64,000 nt of DNA from Trichocoleus sp. GTDB lineage: Bacteria; Cyanobacteriota; Cyanobacteriia; Elainellales; Elainellaceae. Each line of letters starts with the position of its first letter. Position 1 is the stretch's first letter. The notes beneath the pieces were generated by a model that had not been told where the DNA came from, did not search any database, and saw only the letters and a list, made by a program, of their open reading frames with translations. Below are positions 1-9,159 of the stretch, one piece after another. Location of the stretch: positions 310,001 through 374,000 of the forward strand of contig DATNQD010000059.1 in NCBI GenBank assembly GCA_036702865.1, written 5' to 3'. A program made the translations under genes and the position numbers.

Positions 1-2
1 GT

Positions 3-1868
3 AATCGGTTAACGGTGGTGATGCAAAGCGAAATTGGCGCAACGCCTTTAGAGCAACGGCAAGATCAAACTGAGGTTACCGTAAACGGCGATCGAGCTGT
101 GATCCGAGTTGGGGATAGTCGGCATGGATGGGTTGATTCCTATCAATCGCTGTTAGAACTTTCAACCGACGATCGCTTTTCAGGCGAAGTTCAAGTGACG
201 ATCGATCTGAGCCATGTTCGTCCAGCAGGGGAACGGCTAAAAGGATTTGGAGGTGTCGCTAATCCAGTCCGCTTGCCTGCTCTCTATCAACGATGCGCAA
301 CGATTTTAAACAAAGCAATTGGGCGACAGCTGACTTCAGTAGAGTGCTGTTTGTTGATTGATGAAGCCGCTGCCTGTGTCGTTGCCGGAAACATTCGACG
401 AAGCGCGGGAATGCGTCAGTTTGATGCAGAAGACAATCTCGGCGCAACTGCTAAAGACAATCTCTGGATGCAGGATGCTGAGGGCAACTGGCGGATTGAT
501 CCCGAACGCGATGTTCTTCGCATGGCAAACCATACCCGCGTGTTTCACCGAAAGCCAACGTTACAGGAATGCGTTGATGCGGTTCGGAAACAATTTTACT
601 CTGGTGAGGGAGCAATTCAGTGGGCAGGCGAAGCCCTGGCTCGTTCTAATGTCGATTTGCTCAATACCGCAGAACTCAAAGCAGAGTTTCTTAAAGCGTA
701 TGACCAGGGCAATGGAAAGCAATGGCTCCAGGCGAAGTTCCCTATGCCAGTTGAAGAATTGGAACACCGCCTCGGTCGTTATGGGCTAAATCCCTGTGGC
801 GAAATCTTAGGCGAGAATTTCCACTGCAACCTGGCAGAGGTTCATCTGAATCAACTGGATCCGCAGGATCTTAAGCAGCAGGAAGAAGCCTTTACCGCAG
901 CTGCCCTCTCTGTAGCAGCTCTCTTAAACCATCAGTTTCAAGAATCCCGCTATCAATATTCTCGATTAATCGACCCGATCGTAGGGGTTTCTTTCACAGG
1001 GCTGTTTGACTTCTTTGTGCAAGCCTTTGGTGTGGAGTGGCTGCACTGGTGGGAGCAGGGTCGTCCTGATACAATGGCGGGTCTGGAATTTAAGCAAAGA
1101 GAGCAAGAATATCTCACTCGCTGGAAGGAAATTGTGCATCGGGTCGTCTGGGATTACTGCGATCGACATAACCTGCAGCGCCCCAATCGCTGTACCACTG
1201 TGCAGCCTGCTGGAACTAAATCTCTTTTGACGGGGGCAAGCCCGGGCTGGCATCCACCCAAGGCTCAGCGGTTTATCCGCAGAATCACGTTCCGCAAAAA
1301 TGATCCGGTTGCCCTAGCTTGTCTAGATTATGGCTATAAGATTGTGCCTTCGCAGTCTGACAAAGACGAGCAGGGACGCTTACTAGATGATCCCTTTGAT
1401 CCACGTTGCACAGAATGGCTGGTTGAGATTCCGGTTGAAGTTCTTTGGGCAAACCTGCCGGGAGCTGACCAGATTGATATCTCCAAGTTCTCGGCTCTGG
1501 CACAGATGGATTTCTATATGCAGGTGCAGCGACACTATACAGCGCATAATACTTCGGCAACGATCGAACTGCGCGAAAGTGAAGTGGAACCGCTTGCAGC
1601 TCGGATTCATGAAGTAATTCAAAACAACGAAGGCTACATCTCTGCCGCCTTGCTGGCTCGGTTCGACGACCACCAAACCTTTCCGCGTCTGCCCTTCGAG
1701 CCAATTTCTAAGCAGGAATATGAGCAGCTGAAGCAAGATGTAGTGCGGCGTCGGCAGTCTAATGATTTTCACCTAACGCTCAGCCGCTATGATTCTGGCG
1801 AGTTAACTGAAGCGGGTCCTGCTGGCTGCGACAGCGACAAATGCATGATGCCAGAACAAAAGGGCTAA
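3..1868 (+). CDS. nrdJ: Adenosylcobalamin-dependent ribonucleotide reductase (class II), 3' part
   Basis: Reduces ribonucleotides to deoxyribonucleotides using a B12-derived radical. The reading frame is open to the left window edge with no start codon supported there, so the gene begins upstream and its N-terminal part, which should hold the first redox cysteine, is missing. About 620 residues are visible. The active-site segment NPCGEILG followed by FHCNLAEV gives the Cys-x-Glu ... Cys arrangement of the Lactobacillus-type enzyme. The C-terminal GCDSDKC matches the paired cysteines, five residues apart, that re-reduce the active site. No intein is visible in the part present. It is a monomeric RTPR-like enzyme, the common RNR of many cyanobacteria. 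Confidence 0.93.
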   Translation, partial: NRLTVVMQSEIGATPLEQRQDQTEVTVNGDRAVIRVGDSRHGWVDSYQSLLELSTDDRFSGEVQVTIDLSHVRPAGERLKGFGGVANPVRLPALYQRCATILNKAIGRQLTSVECCLLIDEAAACVVAGNIRRSAGMRQFDAEDNLGATAKDNLWMQDAEGNWRIDPERDVLRMANHTRVFHRKPTLQECVDAVRKQFYSGEGAIQWAGEALARSNVDLLNTAELKAEFLKAYDQGNGKQWLQAKFPMPVEELEHRLGRYGLNPCGEILGENFHCNLAEVHLNQLDPQDLKQQEEAFTAAALSVAALLNHQFQESRYQYSRLIDPIVGVSFTGLFDFFVQAFGVEWLHWWEQGRPDTMAGLEFKQREQEYLTRWKEIVHRVVWDYCDRHNLQRPNRCTTVQPAGTKSLLTGASPGWHPPKAQRFIRRITFRKNDPVALACLDYGYKIVPSQSDKDEQGRLLDDPFDPRCTEWLVEIPVEVLWANLPGADQIDISKFSALAQMDFYMQVQRHYTAHNTSATIELRESEVEPLAARIHEVIQNNEGYISAALLARFDDHQTFPRLPFEPISKQEYEQLKQDVVRRRQSNDFHLTLSRYDSGELTEAGPAGCDSDKCMMPEQKG

Positions 1869-1984
1869 CTCCCTAGATGCATCGCTGAATGCATAACTGA
1901 CAGGAACAATCCTTCATCCCTAGTCCTTCTCTCTTGCTTTCACGCTAGGATGGGCTAGGGTTTTAGCATTAAGGGACATTACTG

Positions 1985-2200
1985 ATGTTTATGACCGAAC
2001 TTACACCCGTTGTCCAAGAACTGACCGGATACCCGATCGCCTTTTTAGGTGGTTTTGTCTCAGGTCTGCTGCGGCTCAATTTAGGCGACGATCCTGTGAA
2101 AAGCTGGCTTGACCAACAAACCAAAACAACGACTGTTGCCTCTACTTCTCCGATGACCAACGGTAAAGGGAACGGCCCTCAACAGATCTCGATCGATTAA
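1985..2200 (+). CDS. Small conserved cyanobacterial protein of unknown function (71 aa)
   Basis: A 71-residue protein with a short glycine-rich hydrophobic stretch (residues about 16-31, YPIAFLGGFVSGLLRLNL) followed by an acidic helix DDPVKSWLDQQ and a low-complexity Ser/Thr/Asn/Gly tail. It looks like a family of short cyanobacterial proteins known only as hypothetical. AAGGG lies about ten bases before ATG 1985; a second ATG at 1991 is an alternative start. It converges with the TPR gene, the two stop codons being only seven bases apart. I assign no function. Confidence 0.72.
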   Translation: MFMTELTPVVQELTGYPIAFLGGFVSGLLRLNLGDDPVKSWLDQQTKTTTVASTSPMTNGKGNGPQQISID

Positions 2201-2207
2201 TTGCATC

Positions 2208-2975
2208 CTAGAACAGCGGGCAGAGTAGCTCGTCAAGCCAGGCTTCAACCTGATGCCGCAAACGGACTGACGGATTGTGAGGCGAGCCAGACGGTGCCGG
2301 AAGCTTTGTTAATGCCCGCTGATAGTCTCCCATCGCACAATTCCAATCACCGCGCAGATGATAGGTGCGTCCCCGTTCGGCGTACAGGTGTCCTTCAAGC
2401 CGACCCAGACAGAGACCTAACTCAAAGCTTTCGATCGCCCGATCATACATTTCAAGCTCGCGGAACGTGATGCCCTGATTAATCCAAGCTCGGATGTTCG
2501 TTGGGTTGAGGTCAAGGGCAATGTCATAGTCCAAAATTGCTTCCAGGAACTGTCCCTGCGCTGCGTAGTAGTTTGCTCGGTTGTTATAAGCACTGTCCAA
2601 TCGAGGGTTTAGTTCGATCGCCCGATTGTAGTCTGCTAGGGCAGCATCTGCCTGACCACTTTGAAAGTAGACCAAGCCACGATTGCTATAGTCACTTGCA
2701 CTTGCTGGGCTACGCTCAATGATCTGGCTGAAAAGAGCGATCGCTTTCGCATATTGCCCTTCCTGTGCCTGAGTTAAAGCCTGCTGACGTAAAAGATGGT
2801 CTTGGTCAGTCTGACTGAAAGCAGAACTGGATTTTGCAGGACGAGTGAGCTGTTTTTTGGGTTTGGACTGCCAGCGCTTCTGAGGGTGGCTATCGGAGCC
2901 GCGACCCTTTGCTGCTCCAGATTGACCAGTACGACCATTTTGCTTATTTTGGCTGGCGAAAGAGTGTATGTTCAT
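2208..2975 (-). CDS. TPR repeat protein
   Basis: A 255-residue soluble protein. The first 60 residues are basic, polar and low in complexity (Gln/Lys/Ser/Gly rich). From about residue 65 to 235 there are roughly five tetratricopeptide repeats with the typical pattern, for example YSNRGLVYFQSGQADAALAD and YNNRANYYAAQGQ, each followed by an AI-LNP helix. TPR arrays are protein-binding scaffolds; the partner is unknown. GAGG lies five to six bases before the ATG at 2975. No signal peptide or membrane segment is seen. Confidence 0.85.
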   Translation of the reverse strand: MNIHSFASQNKQNGRTGQSGAAKGRGSDSHPQKRWQSKPKKQLTRPAKSSSAFSQTDQDHLLRQQALTQAQEGQYAKAIALFSQIIERSPASASDYSNRGLVYFQSGQADAALADYNRAIELNPRLDSAYNNRANYYAAQGQFLEAILDYDIALDLNPTNIRAWINQGITFRELEMYDRAIESFELGLCLGRLEGHLYAERGRTYHLRGDWNCAMGDYQRALTKLPAPSGSPHNPSVRLRHQVEAWLDELLCPLF

Positions 2976-3863
2976 GCCATCCTCACTTTGGTAATGCTCT
3001 TCTGAGCTAGGGCTGTCAAATTCCCAGTCTTAGTTTCTGGTCTTTCGATGTGTAAAACATCCTTCTATAGGTCACTTAATAAGCTGTCCATTCGCGGAAT
3101 TTAAGGTTGAAACTACTGAAGTTTGTTAAGTCAGCAAATGCCAACGAATGCCGAGGAACGGAGGTAAATTCAGGGCAGATAAGACTTGTGTGATCTGGCA
3201 AATCAATCTGCGTATCAGTAGTATCGCGGAGTCTCTATTGATCTTTCGTGAAAATTTGTAGAATTCAAAATCAAATATCTTAAGTTGGAATAAACTTTTT
3301 CTACCAATTCAGATTTTCTACCGAAATATGAAGTTTGGTTTAAGTAAATCTCTTGTCATTACTGTAACTATTGCTCTTGCAATATGGAATTCTTTACTTG
3401 CTATAGGTAAAAAGCTGTAAAACTAGTTTCATCAAAGCCTCACTTTGTCTTCTTTAAGGACTTGATTAATCTAACTCTCAAATATCTACTCCAGTGCTAA
3501 TTAGGCATAAGATGACATCACTTGACATCACCACATCGGGTGAATGGAGTAGGGTGAGCTTCAATGTGACGCATGGATGAGACAGCTATTAACATTGCAA
3601 CCAGTCTGCCTGTTTTACATTCTCTAGATAGCTTAAAGTTCACCTTTGTTCCCGATCGGGTGGGTGACTTTACTGCTGATTCAGTTTGCAAAACTTTCAT
3701 TCATAGCTTCGATCGCACGATTCCTTAACCAACTTGATCAATTGCGAAGAAAGTTTGACATCTAGAAATGGTTGGAAATAGTGTAAAGTTTTATCTCAGT
3801 GCGCTCTCATAGATGCTTGCAGGAAAGGGCGCAAAAAATACAAAGACTAAGGAGAAGAACCGA
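2976..3863. other. AT-rich intergenic region of about 890 bases
   Basis: This gap separates the divergent TPR and crtR genes. It is visibly richer in A and T than its surroundings. It contains a possible 30-codon reading frame (3328-3420), two copies of TGACATCAC exactly ten bases apart (3513-3521 and 3523-3531), and the palindrome CCCGATCGGG near 3652. No tRNA, terminator or longer gene could be supported. Confidence 0.5.
3328..3420 (+). CDS. Possible 30-residue single-span membrane peptide
   Basis: An ATG-to-TAA frame inside the intergenic gap encodes 30 residues. Lysines at positions 2 and 7 precede a hydrophobic stretch (LVITVTIALAIW) and two lysines near the end, as expected for a single transmembrane peptide. 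No convincing Shine-Dalgarno sequence precedes it, so it may be a chance frame in AT-rich DNA. It does not match a photosystem or cytochrome small subunit that I recognise. Confidence 0.22.
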   Translation: MKFGLSKSLVITVTIALAIWNSLLAIGKKL

Positions 3864-4790
3864 ATGTCGGAGGCAACTCAGCCCCTGACTGTACCGAAGG
3901 AGTTTCTGGGTCCGCCGGGGGGGTGGAATCCAACGCTGCTGATCTTTCTGGCGGCAGTGGTCATGGTCGTACTGTCTACGATGGGCTATTGGTGTTGGCA
4001 CGTTCCAGACTGGATTTGCTTTGGGACAAATGTCCTGGCGCTACATTTGGTGGGAACCGTAATCCATGATGCGTCTCATAACGTGGCACATCGCAACCGC
4101 ACTATGAATGCAATACTCGGACATGGGAGTGCCTTAATGCTGGGTTTCTCATTTCCGGTGTTTACGCGCGTCCACATGCAGCACCATGCAAACGTCAATG
4201 ACCCAGAGAATGACCCCGATCACTTTGTCTCGACAGGGGGACCACTCTGGCTGATTGCAGCCCGCTTTTTTTACCACGAAGTTTTCTTCTTCAAGCGACG
4301 GCTGTGGCGGAAATATGAGCTGCTGGAGTGGTTCATTGCACGTCTGATTGTTTTAGTGGTTGTCCTTCTTTCCATTCATTACGGGTTTATTGGCTATATC
4401 TTCAACTTCTGGTTTTCTCCAGCGGGCATTGTTGGTCTAGCCTTAGGGCTATTCTTCGATTACCTGCCACACCGCCCTTTTCAAGAGCGCGATCGATGGA
4501 AAAATGCCAGAGTCTATCCCAATGCCATTCTCAATTGGCTCATCATGGGACAGAACTATCATTTGATTCACCATCTCTGGCCCTCTATTCCCTGGTACAA
4601 ATATCAGGGAGCTTATCGCGCTACAAAGCCGTTGCTCGACGCCAAAGGATGCCACCAATCGCTTGGATTGCTTCAAGGCAAGAACTTTTGGATCTTTATC
4701 TATGATGTTTTCCTGGGAATTCGTTTCCATGGGCATCGATCGGTTGCGGCAGATACAGTTGTTGCTCGCTCGCAAGAACCATCTGTTTAG
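3864..4790 (+). CDS. crtR: Beta-carotene hydroxylase CrtR
   Basis: A membrane di-iron hydroxylase that adds hydroxyl groups to the beta-ionone rings of carotenoids, giving zeaxanthin and, with other enzymes, myxoxanthophyll. The 308-residue protein has the desaturase/hydroxylase histidine boxes HDASH (68-72), HMQHH (104-108) and HLIHH (about 231-235, followed by LWPSIPWY), which bind the two irons, and several hydrophobic spans between them. The start at 3864 (MSEATQ) is chosen because GGAGA lies about eight bases upstream; the frame stays open further upstream to 3813 but that part reads as leader. A terminator hairpin follows at 4817. The gene stands alone. Confidence 0.93.
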   Translation: MSEATQPLTVPKEFLGPPGGWNPTLLIFLAAVVMVVLSTMGYWCWHVPDWICFGTNVLALHLVGTVIHDASHNVAHRNRTMNAILGHGSALMLGFSFPVFTRVHMQHHANVNDPENDPDHFVSTGGPLWLIAARFFYHEVFFFKRRLWRKYELLEWFIARLIVLVVVLLSIHYGFIGYIFNFWFSPAGIVGLALGLFFDYLPHRPFQERDRWKNARVYPNAILNWLIMGQNYHLIHHLWPSIPWYKYQGAYRATKPLLDAKGCHQSLGLLQGKNFWIFIYDVFLGIRFHGHRSVAADTVVARSQEPSV

Positions 4791-4816
4791 GTGCTGCTAT
4801 CTAAAAACTAAAAATA

Positions 4817-4844
4817 GGGTGGGCTGGTTGGCTCACCCTTTTCA
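4817..4844 (+). terminator. Rho-independent terminator after crtR
   Basis: An eight-pair stem GGGTGGGC / GCTCACCC with a six-base loop is followed by TTTTC. It lies 27 bases after the crtR stop codon and between two convergent genes. Confidence 0.75.
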
Positions 4845-4884
4845 ATTTTCAATTGCGTTCTATTGCAAATTTCTGAGACAAAAA

Positions 4885-5433
4885 CTAGGAAGCAATGCGG
4901 CTGAGTTTCTGCGTATTCTCAACGAGACTTTGAGCAAACACATCAAACCGCTTGGAGAGCGATTCGTCAAGCAACTTCCCGTCTTCGTCAAACGCTTTCC
5001 AGGCTTGCCCGATCGCAACCTGTTCAGGAATGACCCAGGCATGAACCCAGCGCATAATCACTCGCAGGTCGTTGAGCGCATTACTGTTGGACTGCCCACC
5101 CAAAACACTAATCAAGCCAACAACCTTATCTGAAAGCTGGTCAAAGCTCATCAAATCCAGCGCATTTTTTAAGACACCGCTCACGCTGCCGTGATACTCG
5201 GGGGTGGCAAGAATAAGAGCATCTGCCGCCTGAACGGTTTGCCGCAGGCGATCGACATCAGGATAGTTAGGATACTCCGCTTCACCCGTGCAAAAGGGGA
5301 GGTTCAATGTTCTTAAATCCAACAGCTCAACCGAGTTGCCAAGGGCTTCTACCCGCTGCAACGCCAGATTAAGTGCTTCATAGCTGCGGGAGCCAGCCCT
5401 CAAACTACCAGAAATACCAACGACTTTGACCAT
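4885..5433 (-). CDS. NAD(P)H-dependent FMN reductase (flavodoxin-like)
   Basis: A 182-residue flavodoxin-fold oxidoreductase of the NADPH-dependent FMN reductase family (ArsH/chromate/azoreductase type). The N-terminal phosphate-binding loop GISGSLRAGSRS and the family segment TPEYHGSVSGVLKNALD are both present. It transfers electrons from NAD(P)H through FMN to quinones or other acceptors; the true substrate cannot be read from sequence. ATG 5433 (MVKVVGISG) is preferred to ATG 5442 because GGGG lies at a suitable distance only for the former. It is divergent from ftsH. Confidence 0.85.
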   Translation of the reverse strand: MVKVVGISGSLRAGSRSYEALNLALQRVEALGNSVELLDLRTLNLPFCTGEAEYPNYPDVDRLRQTVQAADALILATPEYHGSVSGVLKNALDLMSFDQLSDKVVGLISVLGGQSNSNALNDLRVIMRWVHAWVIPEQVAIGQAWKAFDEDGKLLDESLSKRFDVFAQSLVENTQKLSRIAS

Positions 5434-5734
5434 AGTGATCATCCCCTAACGCTGCAATAAGAATCTTTAGATTAATCGTAGCCAAAGCGAAGTCGATATG
5501 ACTATGATAAGGGAAATAGAGCGGCGTTCCACCTGTCAAAGGTTTAACAAAACAGGTCAGCCTAGAGGCATATTTCGACTAGAGCAAGGTTGTACTTCGC
5601 TTCACTTAAATCAGGAAAGTTAAGATGAGGCAAGTTAGACTGGTGTGTAAAAGCTGCGATCGAGTAGTACGATCCCGCAACTCTTCACTTGAGGGCAGGT
5701 GAACTAAAACGTAGCAACGACGAGCAAGTGGGTC

Positions 5735-7693
5735 ATGGCAGACAGAAAAGGGCAAAAGAGTATGCAGCAAGCTGAACGACAAGCGGCAGTAGTGCAAGTT
5801 CCACAAAAGAGAAATCAGCAGAAACGCAAGAAGTCCCCGCTGATGACTGGAGCAGCCACTGCTTTGTGGCTTATGCTTCAGAGTACGCTCGTTAGCTCTC
5901 CTGGCTTGGCACAGGGCACTACAAAAGAACCGATGAGCTACAGCGATCTGCTGCGAAAAATTGAATCTGGTCAAGTTACCAAAATTGATATTGATCCAGC
6001 TCGAAGCGTAGCCGAAATTCAGCTCAAGGAAAAATATCAAGGCAGCAACCAGCAAGAAGTGACCTTGTTTGGCGGGGATAACCCAGAACTCGTGGAAGCA
6101 GCCCGCAAAAACAAAGTTGAACTGGACGTACAGCCTTCTGCTGACAGCAGCACGATCGCCTGGTTGGTAACGCATGGCTTACTCGCATTTGTTTTGATTG
6201 CAGCTTTGCTAATGTTCTTGCGACGGACAAGCAGCGCTTCGGGGCAAGCCATGAACTTTGGCAAATCGAGAGCCCGGTTTCAGATGGAAGCCAAAACGGG
6301 CGTCATGTTTGATGACGTGGCAGGGATTGAAGAAGCCAAAGAAGAACTGCAAGAAGTCGTTACCTTCCTCAAGAAGCCAGAACGCTTCACCGCTGTCGGC
6401 GCTAAAATTCCTAAGGGCGTCCTGCTGGTTGGTCCTCCAGGAACCGGGAAGACCCTCTTGGCAAAAGCAATTGCAGGTGAAGCAGGTGTACCGTTCTTCA
6501 GCATCTCAGGCTCAGAGTTTGTCGAGATGTTTGTTGGGGTCGGTGCATCCCGCGTACGAGATTTGTTCAAGAAGGCGAAAGAGAATGCCCCCTGTATCAT
6601 CTTCATTGATGAAATTGATGCCGTGGGACGGCAGCGGGGAGCAGGCATTGGTGGGGGTAACGATGAGCGAGAGCAAACGCTGAACCAGCTCTTGACCGAG
6701 ATGGACGGCTTTGAGGGCAACACAGGGATTATCATTATTGCGGCGACGAACCGTCCTGATGTGCTCGATTCAGCCCTGCTGCGTCCCGGTCGATTCGATC
6801 GCCAGGTGATGGTGGATCTGCCCAGCTACAACGGACGTTTGGGCATCCTGCAAGTCCATGCGCGGAACAAGAAGCTTGACCCTTCAGTTTCGCTGGAAGC
6901 GATCGCGCGGCGTACCCCTGGATTCTCAGGTGCAGAGCTTGCCAATATGCTGAACGAAGCAGCAATTCTGACGGCTCGTCGTCGTAAAGACGAAATTACG
7001 CTGCTCGAAGTTGATGATGCGATCGATCGTGTGACAACGGGCATGACCCTGGCACCTTTGATGGACAGCAAGAAAAAACGGCTGATTGCTTATCACGAAA
7101 TCGGTCATGCGCTGCTGATGACGCTGCTGAAGAACTCTGACCCTCTGAACAAAGTAACGATTATTCCGCGATCGGGTGGAATTGGTGGCTTTGCTCAACA
7201 GACCTTTAATGAGGAGATGATTGACAGCGGGCTTTATACACGCGCCTGGTTGCTGGATCGCATTACGATTGCTTTAGGCGGGAGAGCTGCTGAGCAAGAA
7301 GTGTTTGGCGATGCTGAGGTGACTGTTGGTGCAAGTAATGACATTCAGGTTGTTGGAAATCTGGCGCGAGAAATGGTGACTCGCTACGGCATGTCTGATC
7401 TGGGACCCTTTGCCCTGGAAAGCGGTAACAGTGAGGTCTTCTTAGGGCGTGACCTAATGTCTAAGTCCGAATATTCGGAAGAAGTGGCAACGAAAGTTGA
7501 TCAACAGGTGCGTGAGATTGTGATGCGTTGCTACGCTGAGTCTCGACGAATTGTGCGGGAGCATCGGGAGTTGCTCGATCGCATGGTTGACCTGTTGCTG
7601 GAGCAAGAAACAATTGACGGGGAGCAGTTCCGGCGCATTGTTTCAGAATATACTCAGCTTCCTGAAAAGCAGCTTGCAACGACAGAAGGTTAG
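5735..7693 (+). CDS. ftsH: ATP-dependent zinc metalloprotease FtsH
   Basis: A membrane-anchored AAA+ protease that extracts and degrades membrane and soluble proteins, in cyanobacteria including damaged photosystem II D1. The 652-residue protein has a basic N-terminus, a first hydrophobic span (about 38-58), a lumenal/periplasmic domain, a second span (about 140-162), Walker A GPPGTGKT (about 232), Walker B IIFIDEID, the second region of homology ending LRPGRFDRQ, and the zinc motif HEIGH near residue 455. The motif is HEIGH rather than HEAGH, which still satisfies HExxH. Cyanobacteria have four FtsH paralogues; this resembles the FtsH1/FtsH3 type but the exact paralogue is not certain. Confidence 0.95.
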   Translation: MADRKGQKSMQQAERQAAVVQVPQKRNQQKRKKSPLMTGAATALWLMLQSTLVSSPGLAQGTTKEPMSYSDLLRKIESGQVTKIDIDPARSVAEIQLKEKYQGSNQQEVTLFGGDNPELVEAARKNKVELDVQPSADSSTIAWLVTHGLLAFVLIAALLMFLRRTSSASGQAMNFGKSRARFQMEAKTGVMFDDVAGIEEAKEELQEVVTFLKKPERFTAVGAKIPKGVLLVGPPGTGKTLLAKAIAGEAGVPFFSISGSEFVEMFVGVGASRVRDLFKKAKENAPCIIFIDEIDAVGRQRGAGIGGGNDEREQTLNQLLTEMDGFEGNTGIIIIAATNRPDVLDSALLRPGRFDRQVMVDLPSYNGRLGILQVHARNKKLDPSVSLEAIARRTPGFSGAELANMLNEAAILTARRRKDEITLLEVDDAIDRVTTGMTLAPLMDSKKKRLIAYHEIGHALLMTLLKNSDPLNKVTIIPRSGGIGGFAQQTFNEEMIDSGLYTRAWLLDRITIALGGRAAEQEVFGDAEVTVGASNDIQVVGNLAREMVTRYGMSDLGPFALESGNSEVFLGRDLMSKSEYSEEVATKVDQQVREIVMRCYAESRRIVREHRELLDRMVDLLLEQETIDGEQFRRIVSEYTQLPEKQLATTEG

Positions 7694-7790
7694 ATCTCAG
7701 CAAAGCCTACTATCTGAATAAAACTGGTTGATTACTTGGCAAGCTGGAGCAGCAATCTCACAATGGGAAAGATGCAGCAAAAAGCAAAAT

Positions 7791-8738
7791 ATGGCTGAGA
7801 ATCAACCGATCCATCAGAACGGCTTGGGAGAGAGCAAGTTAGGTACTAAAGTGCCCTTTCTGCTCCCAAAGCAGCGATCGCGGCTGGTTGGTCGGCGAGG
7901 ACAGTTTAACGTTGTGCAGGTAGGGAAGTCGCGTTCTCAGGGTAGCGATCTCTACCATGCACTGTTGACGCTTTCCTGGCCTCGATTTTTGTGCCTGATG
8001 GCGCTGTTCTATAGCTTGCTCAATGCTCTGTTTGCGCTGGCATACCTGTTTGATCCGTCGGGGAATGGTATTGCAAATGCCCCTCCCGGTTCTTTTGTTG
8101 ATGCTTTTTTCTTTAGTGTCCAAACGATGGCATCGATCGGGTATGGGGCTTTGTATCCGCAAACGACTTATGCCAATGTGCTAGTAACGATCGAATCTTT
8201 GCTGGGGTTACTGTGGATTGCAACAGCAACAGGTTTGATGTTTGCGCGATTTTCGCGACCGACTGCCAAAGTTATGTTTAGCCGGATGGCGATCGTTGCT
8301 CCCTATGATGGTCTACCTACTTTAATGTTTCGGGCAGCAAATCAACGGCGAAATCAGATTTTAGAGGCACACATCCGAGTAACGTTGGTGCGAAATGTTC
8401 AAACTCAAGAAGGAATAGAGATGCGGCGGTTTTACGACATGGCTCTTGCTCGCTCGCAAAATCCTATCTTTGCTTTAACATGGACGGCACTACATCCGAT
8501 TACACCTGAAAGCCCGCTTTACGGCATGACATCAGCAGATTTGGAGGAGCAAGACGCAGAAATTATTGTTACCCTCATGGGGCTTGATGAGACGTTTTCT
8601 CAGACCATTCATGCCCGCTATTCCTATGCTCCCTGTGAGATTTGCTGGAATATGCAATTTGCAGATATTCTCTCCTACACTCCAGATGGACGCAGAGCCG
8701 TCGATTATCGGCAGTTTCATAAGGTGTTGCCGCTTTAG
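7791..8738 (+). CDS. Inward-rectifier (KirBac-type) potassium channel
   Basis: A 315-residue channel of the Kir family. An amphipathic N-terminus (NVVQVGKSRSQGSDLYHALLTLSW) leads to an outer helix (about 66-88), a pore helix with the selectivity filter SIGYG (115-119), an inner helix (about 125-150), and a C-terminal immunoglobulin-like cytoplasmic domain of about 165 residues typical of KirBac. It should pass K+ and be gated by lipid or ligand binding to the cytoplasmic domain. ATG 7791 (MAENQP) is chosen as start. It lies 97 bases after ftsH in the same direction and might share a transcript. Confidence 0.9.
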   Translation: MAENQPIHQNGLGESKLGTKVPFLLPKQRSRLVGRRGQFNVVQVGKSRSQGSDLYHALLTLSWPRFLCLMALFYSLLNALFALAYLFDPSGNGIANAPPGSFVDAFFFSVQTMASIGYGALYPQTTYANVLVTIESLLGLLWIATATGLMFARFSRPTAKVMFSRMAIVAPYDGLPTLMFRAANQRRNQILEAHIRVTLVRNVQTQEGIEMRRFYDMALARSQNPIFALTWTALHPITPESPLYGMTSADLEEQDAEIIVTLMGLDETFSQTIHARYSYAPCEICWNMQFADILSYTPDGRRAVDYRQFHKVLPL

Positions 8739-8931
8739 TGAGGGCAATCCGTTTAGAAAAGCCCCGCTACCCTCAGTCAGAGTTCTGTCCGCGAAAGCGT
8801 TGGGGGAAATCAATTTATCGATCGCTAAATAAAGCTTTGGTAACAGTTATATCGTCTTGTTTATACAAAAACCGAGTGCAGGGATAATCAGTTAGGGTGG
8901 AAAATATAAAAGAATGCTTAAGAGGTTGTCA

Positions 8932-9159
8932 ATGAGTCCGACAATGATGCGTCACTTCTGGTCTACTATTGACGCGATCCGTTCAACGATTCCTTTTGCC
9001 CTGGACGATCGAAGTTTGGTGCAATGGCTGTTACGGCAGGTTTGCTCTGAACGATCGCTTGCGACCCAAGAACCCCATGTGCTCCGTGATTATATTGCTG
9101 CTCGCCTCTCGCTGATTCGTGACATGGCTCAAGAGTCGCAATTTTCCTGTCATGCATGA
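8932..9159 (+). CDS. Small hypothetical protein (75 aa)
   Basis: A 75-residue, probably helical soluble protein. AAGAGG lies six bases before ATG 8932, which supports this start over the upstream ATG 8914. The sequence is amphipathic (SLVQWLLRQVCSERSL ... YIAARLSLIRDMAQ) with no signal peptide or membrane span. I recognise no domain. Its good ribosome site and coding-like composition support it as a real gene. Confidence 0.6.
   Translation: MSPTMMRHFWSTIDAIRSTIPFALDDRSLVQWLLRQVCSERSLATQEPHVLRDYIAARLSLIRDMAQESQFSCHA

Noticed and set aside
3-1868. Possible intein or complete gene for the class II ribonucleotide reductase
   Set aside because: The visible part has uninterrupted reductase sequence; the frame runs off the left edge, so it is a partial gene, and no intein splice motifs are seen.
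6258-6735. Long frames on both strands inside ftsH
   Set aside because: They are codon-composition shadows of the AAA+ coding region with no ribosome sites or recognisable domains.
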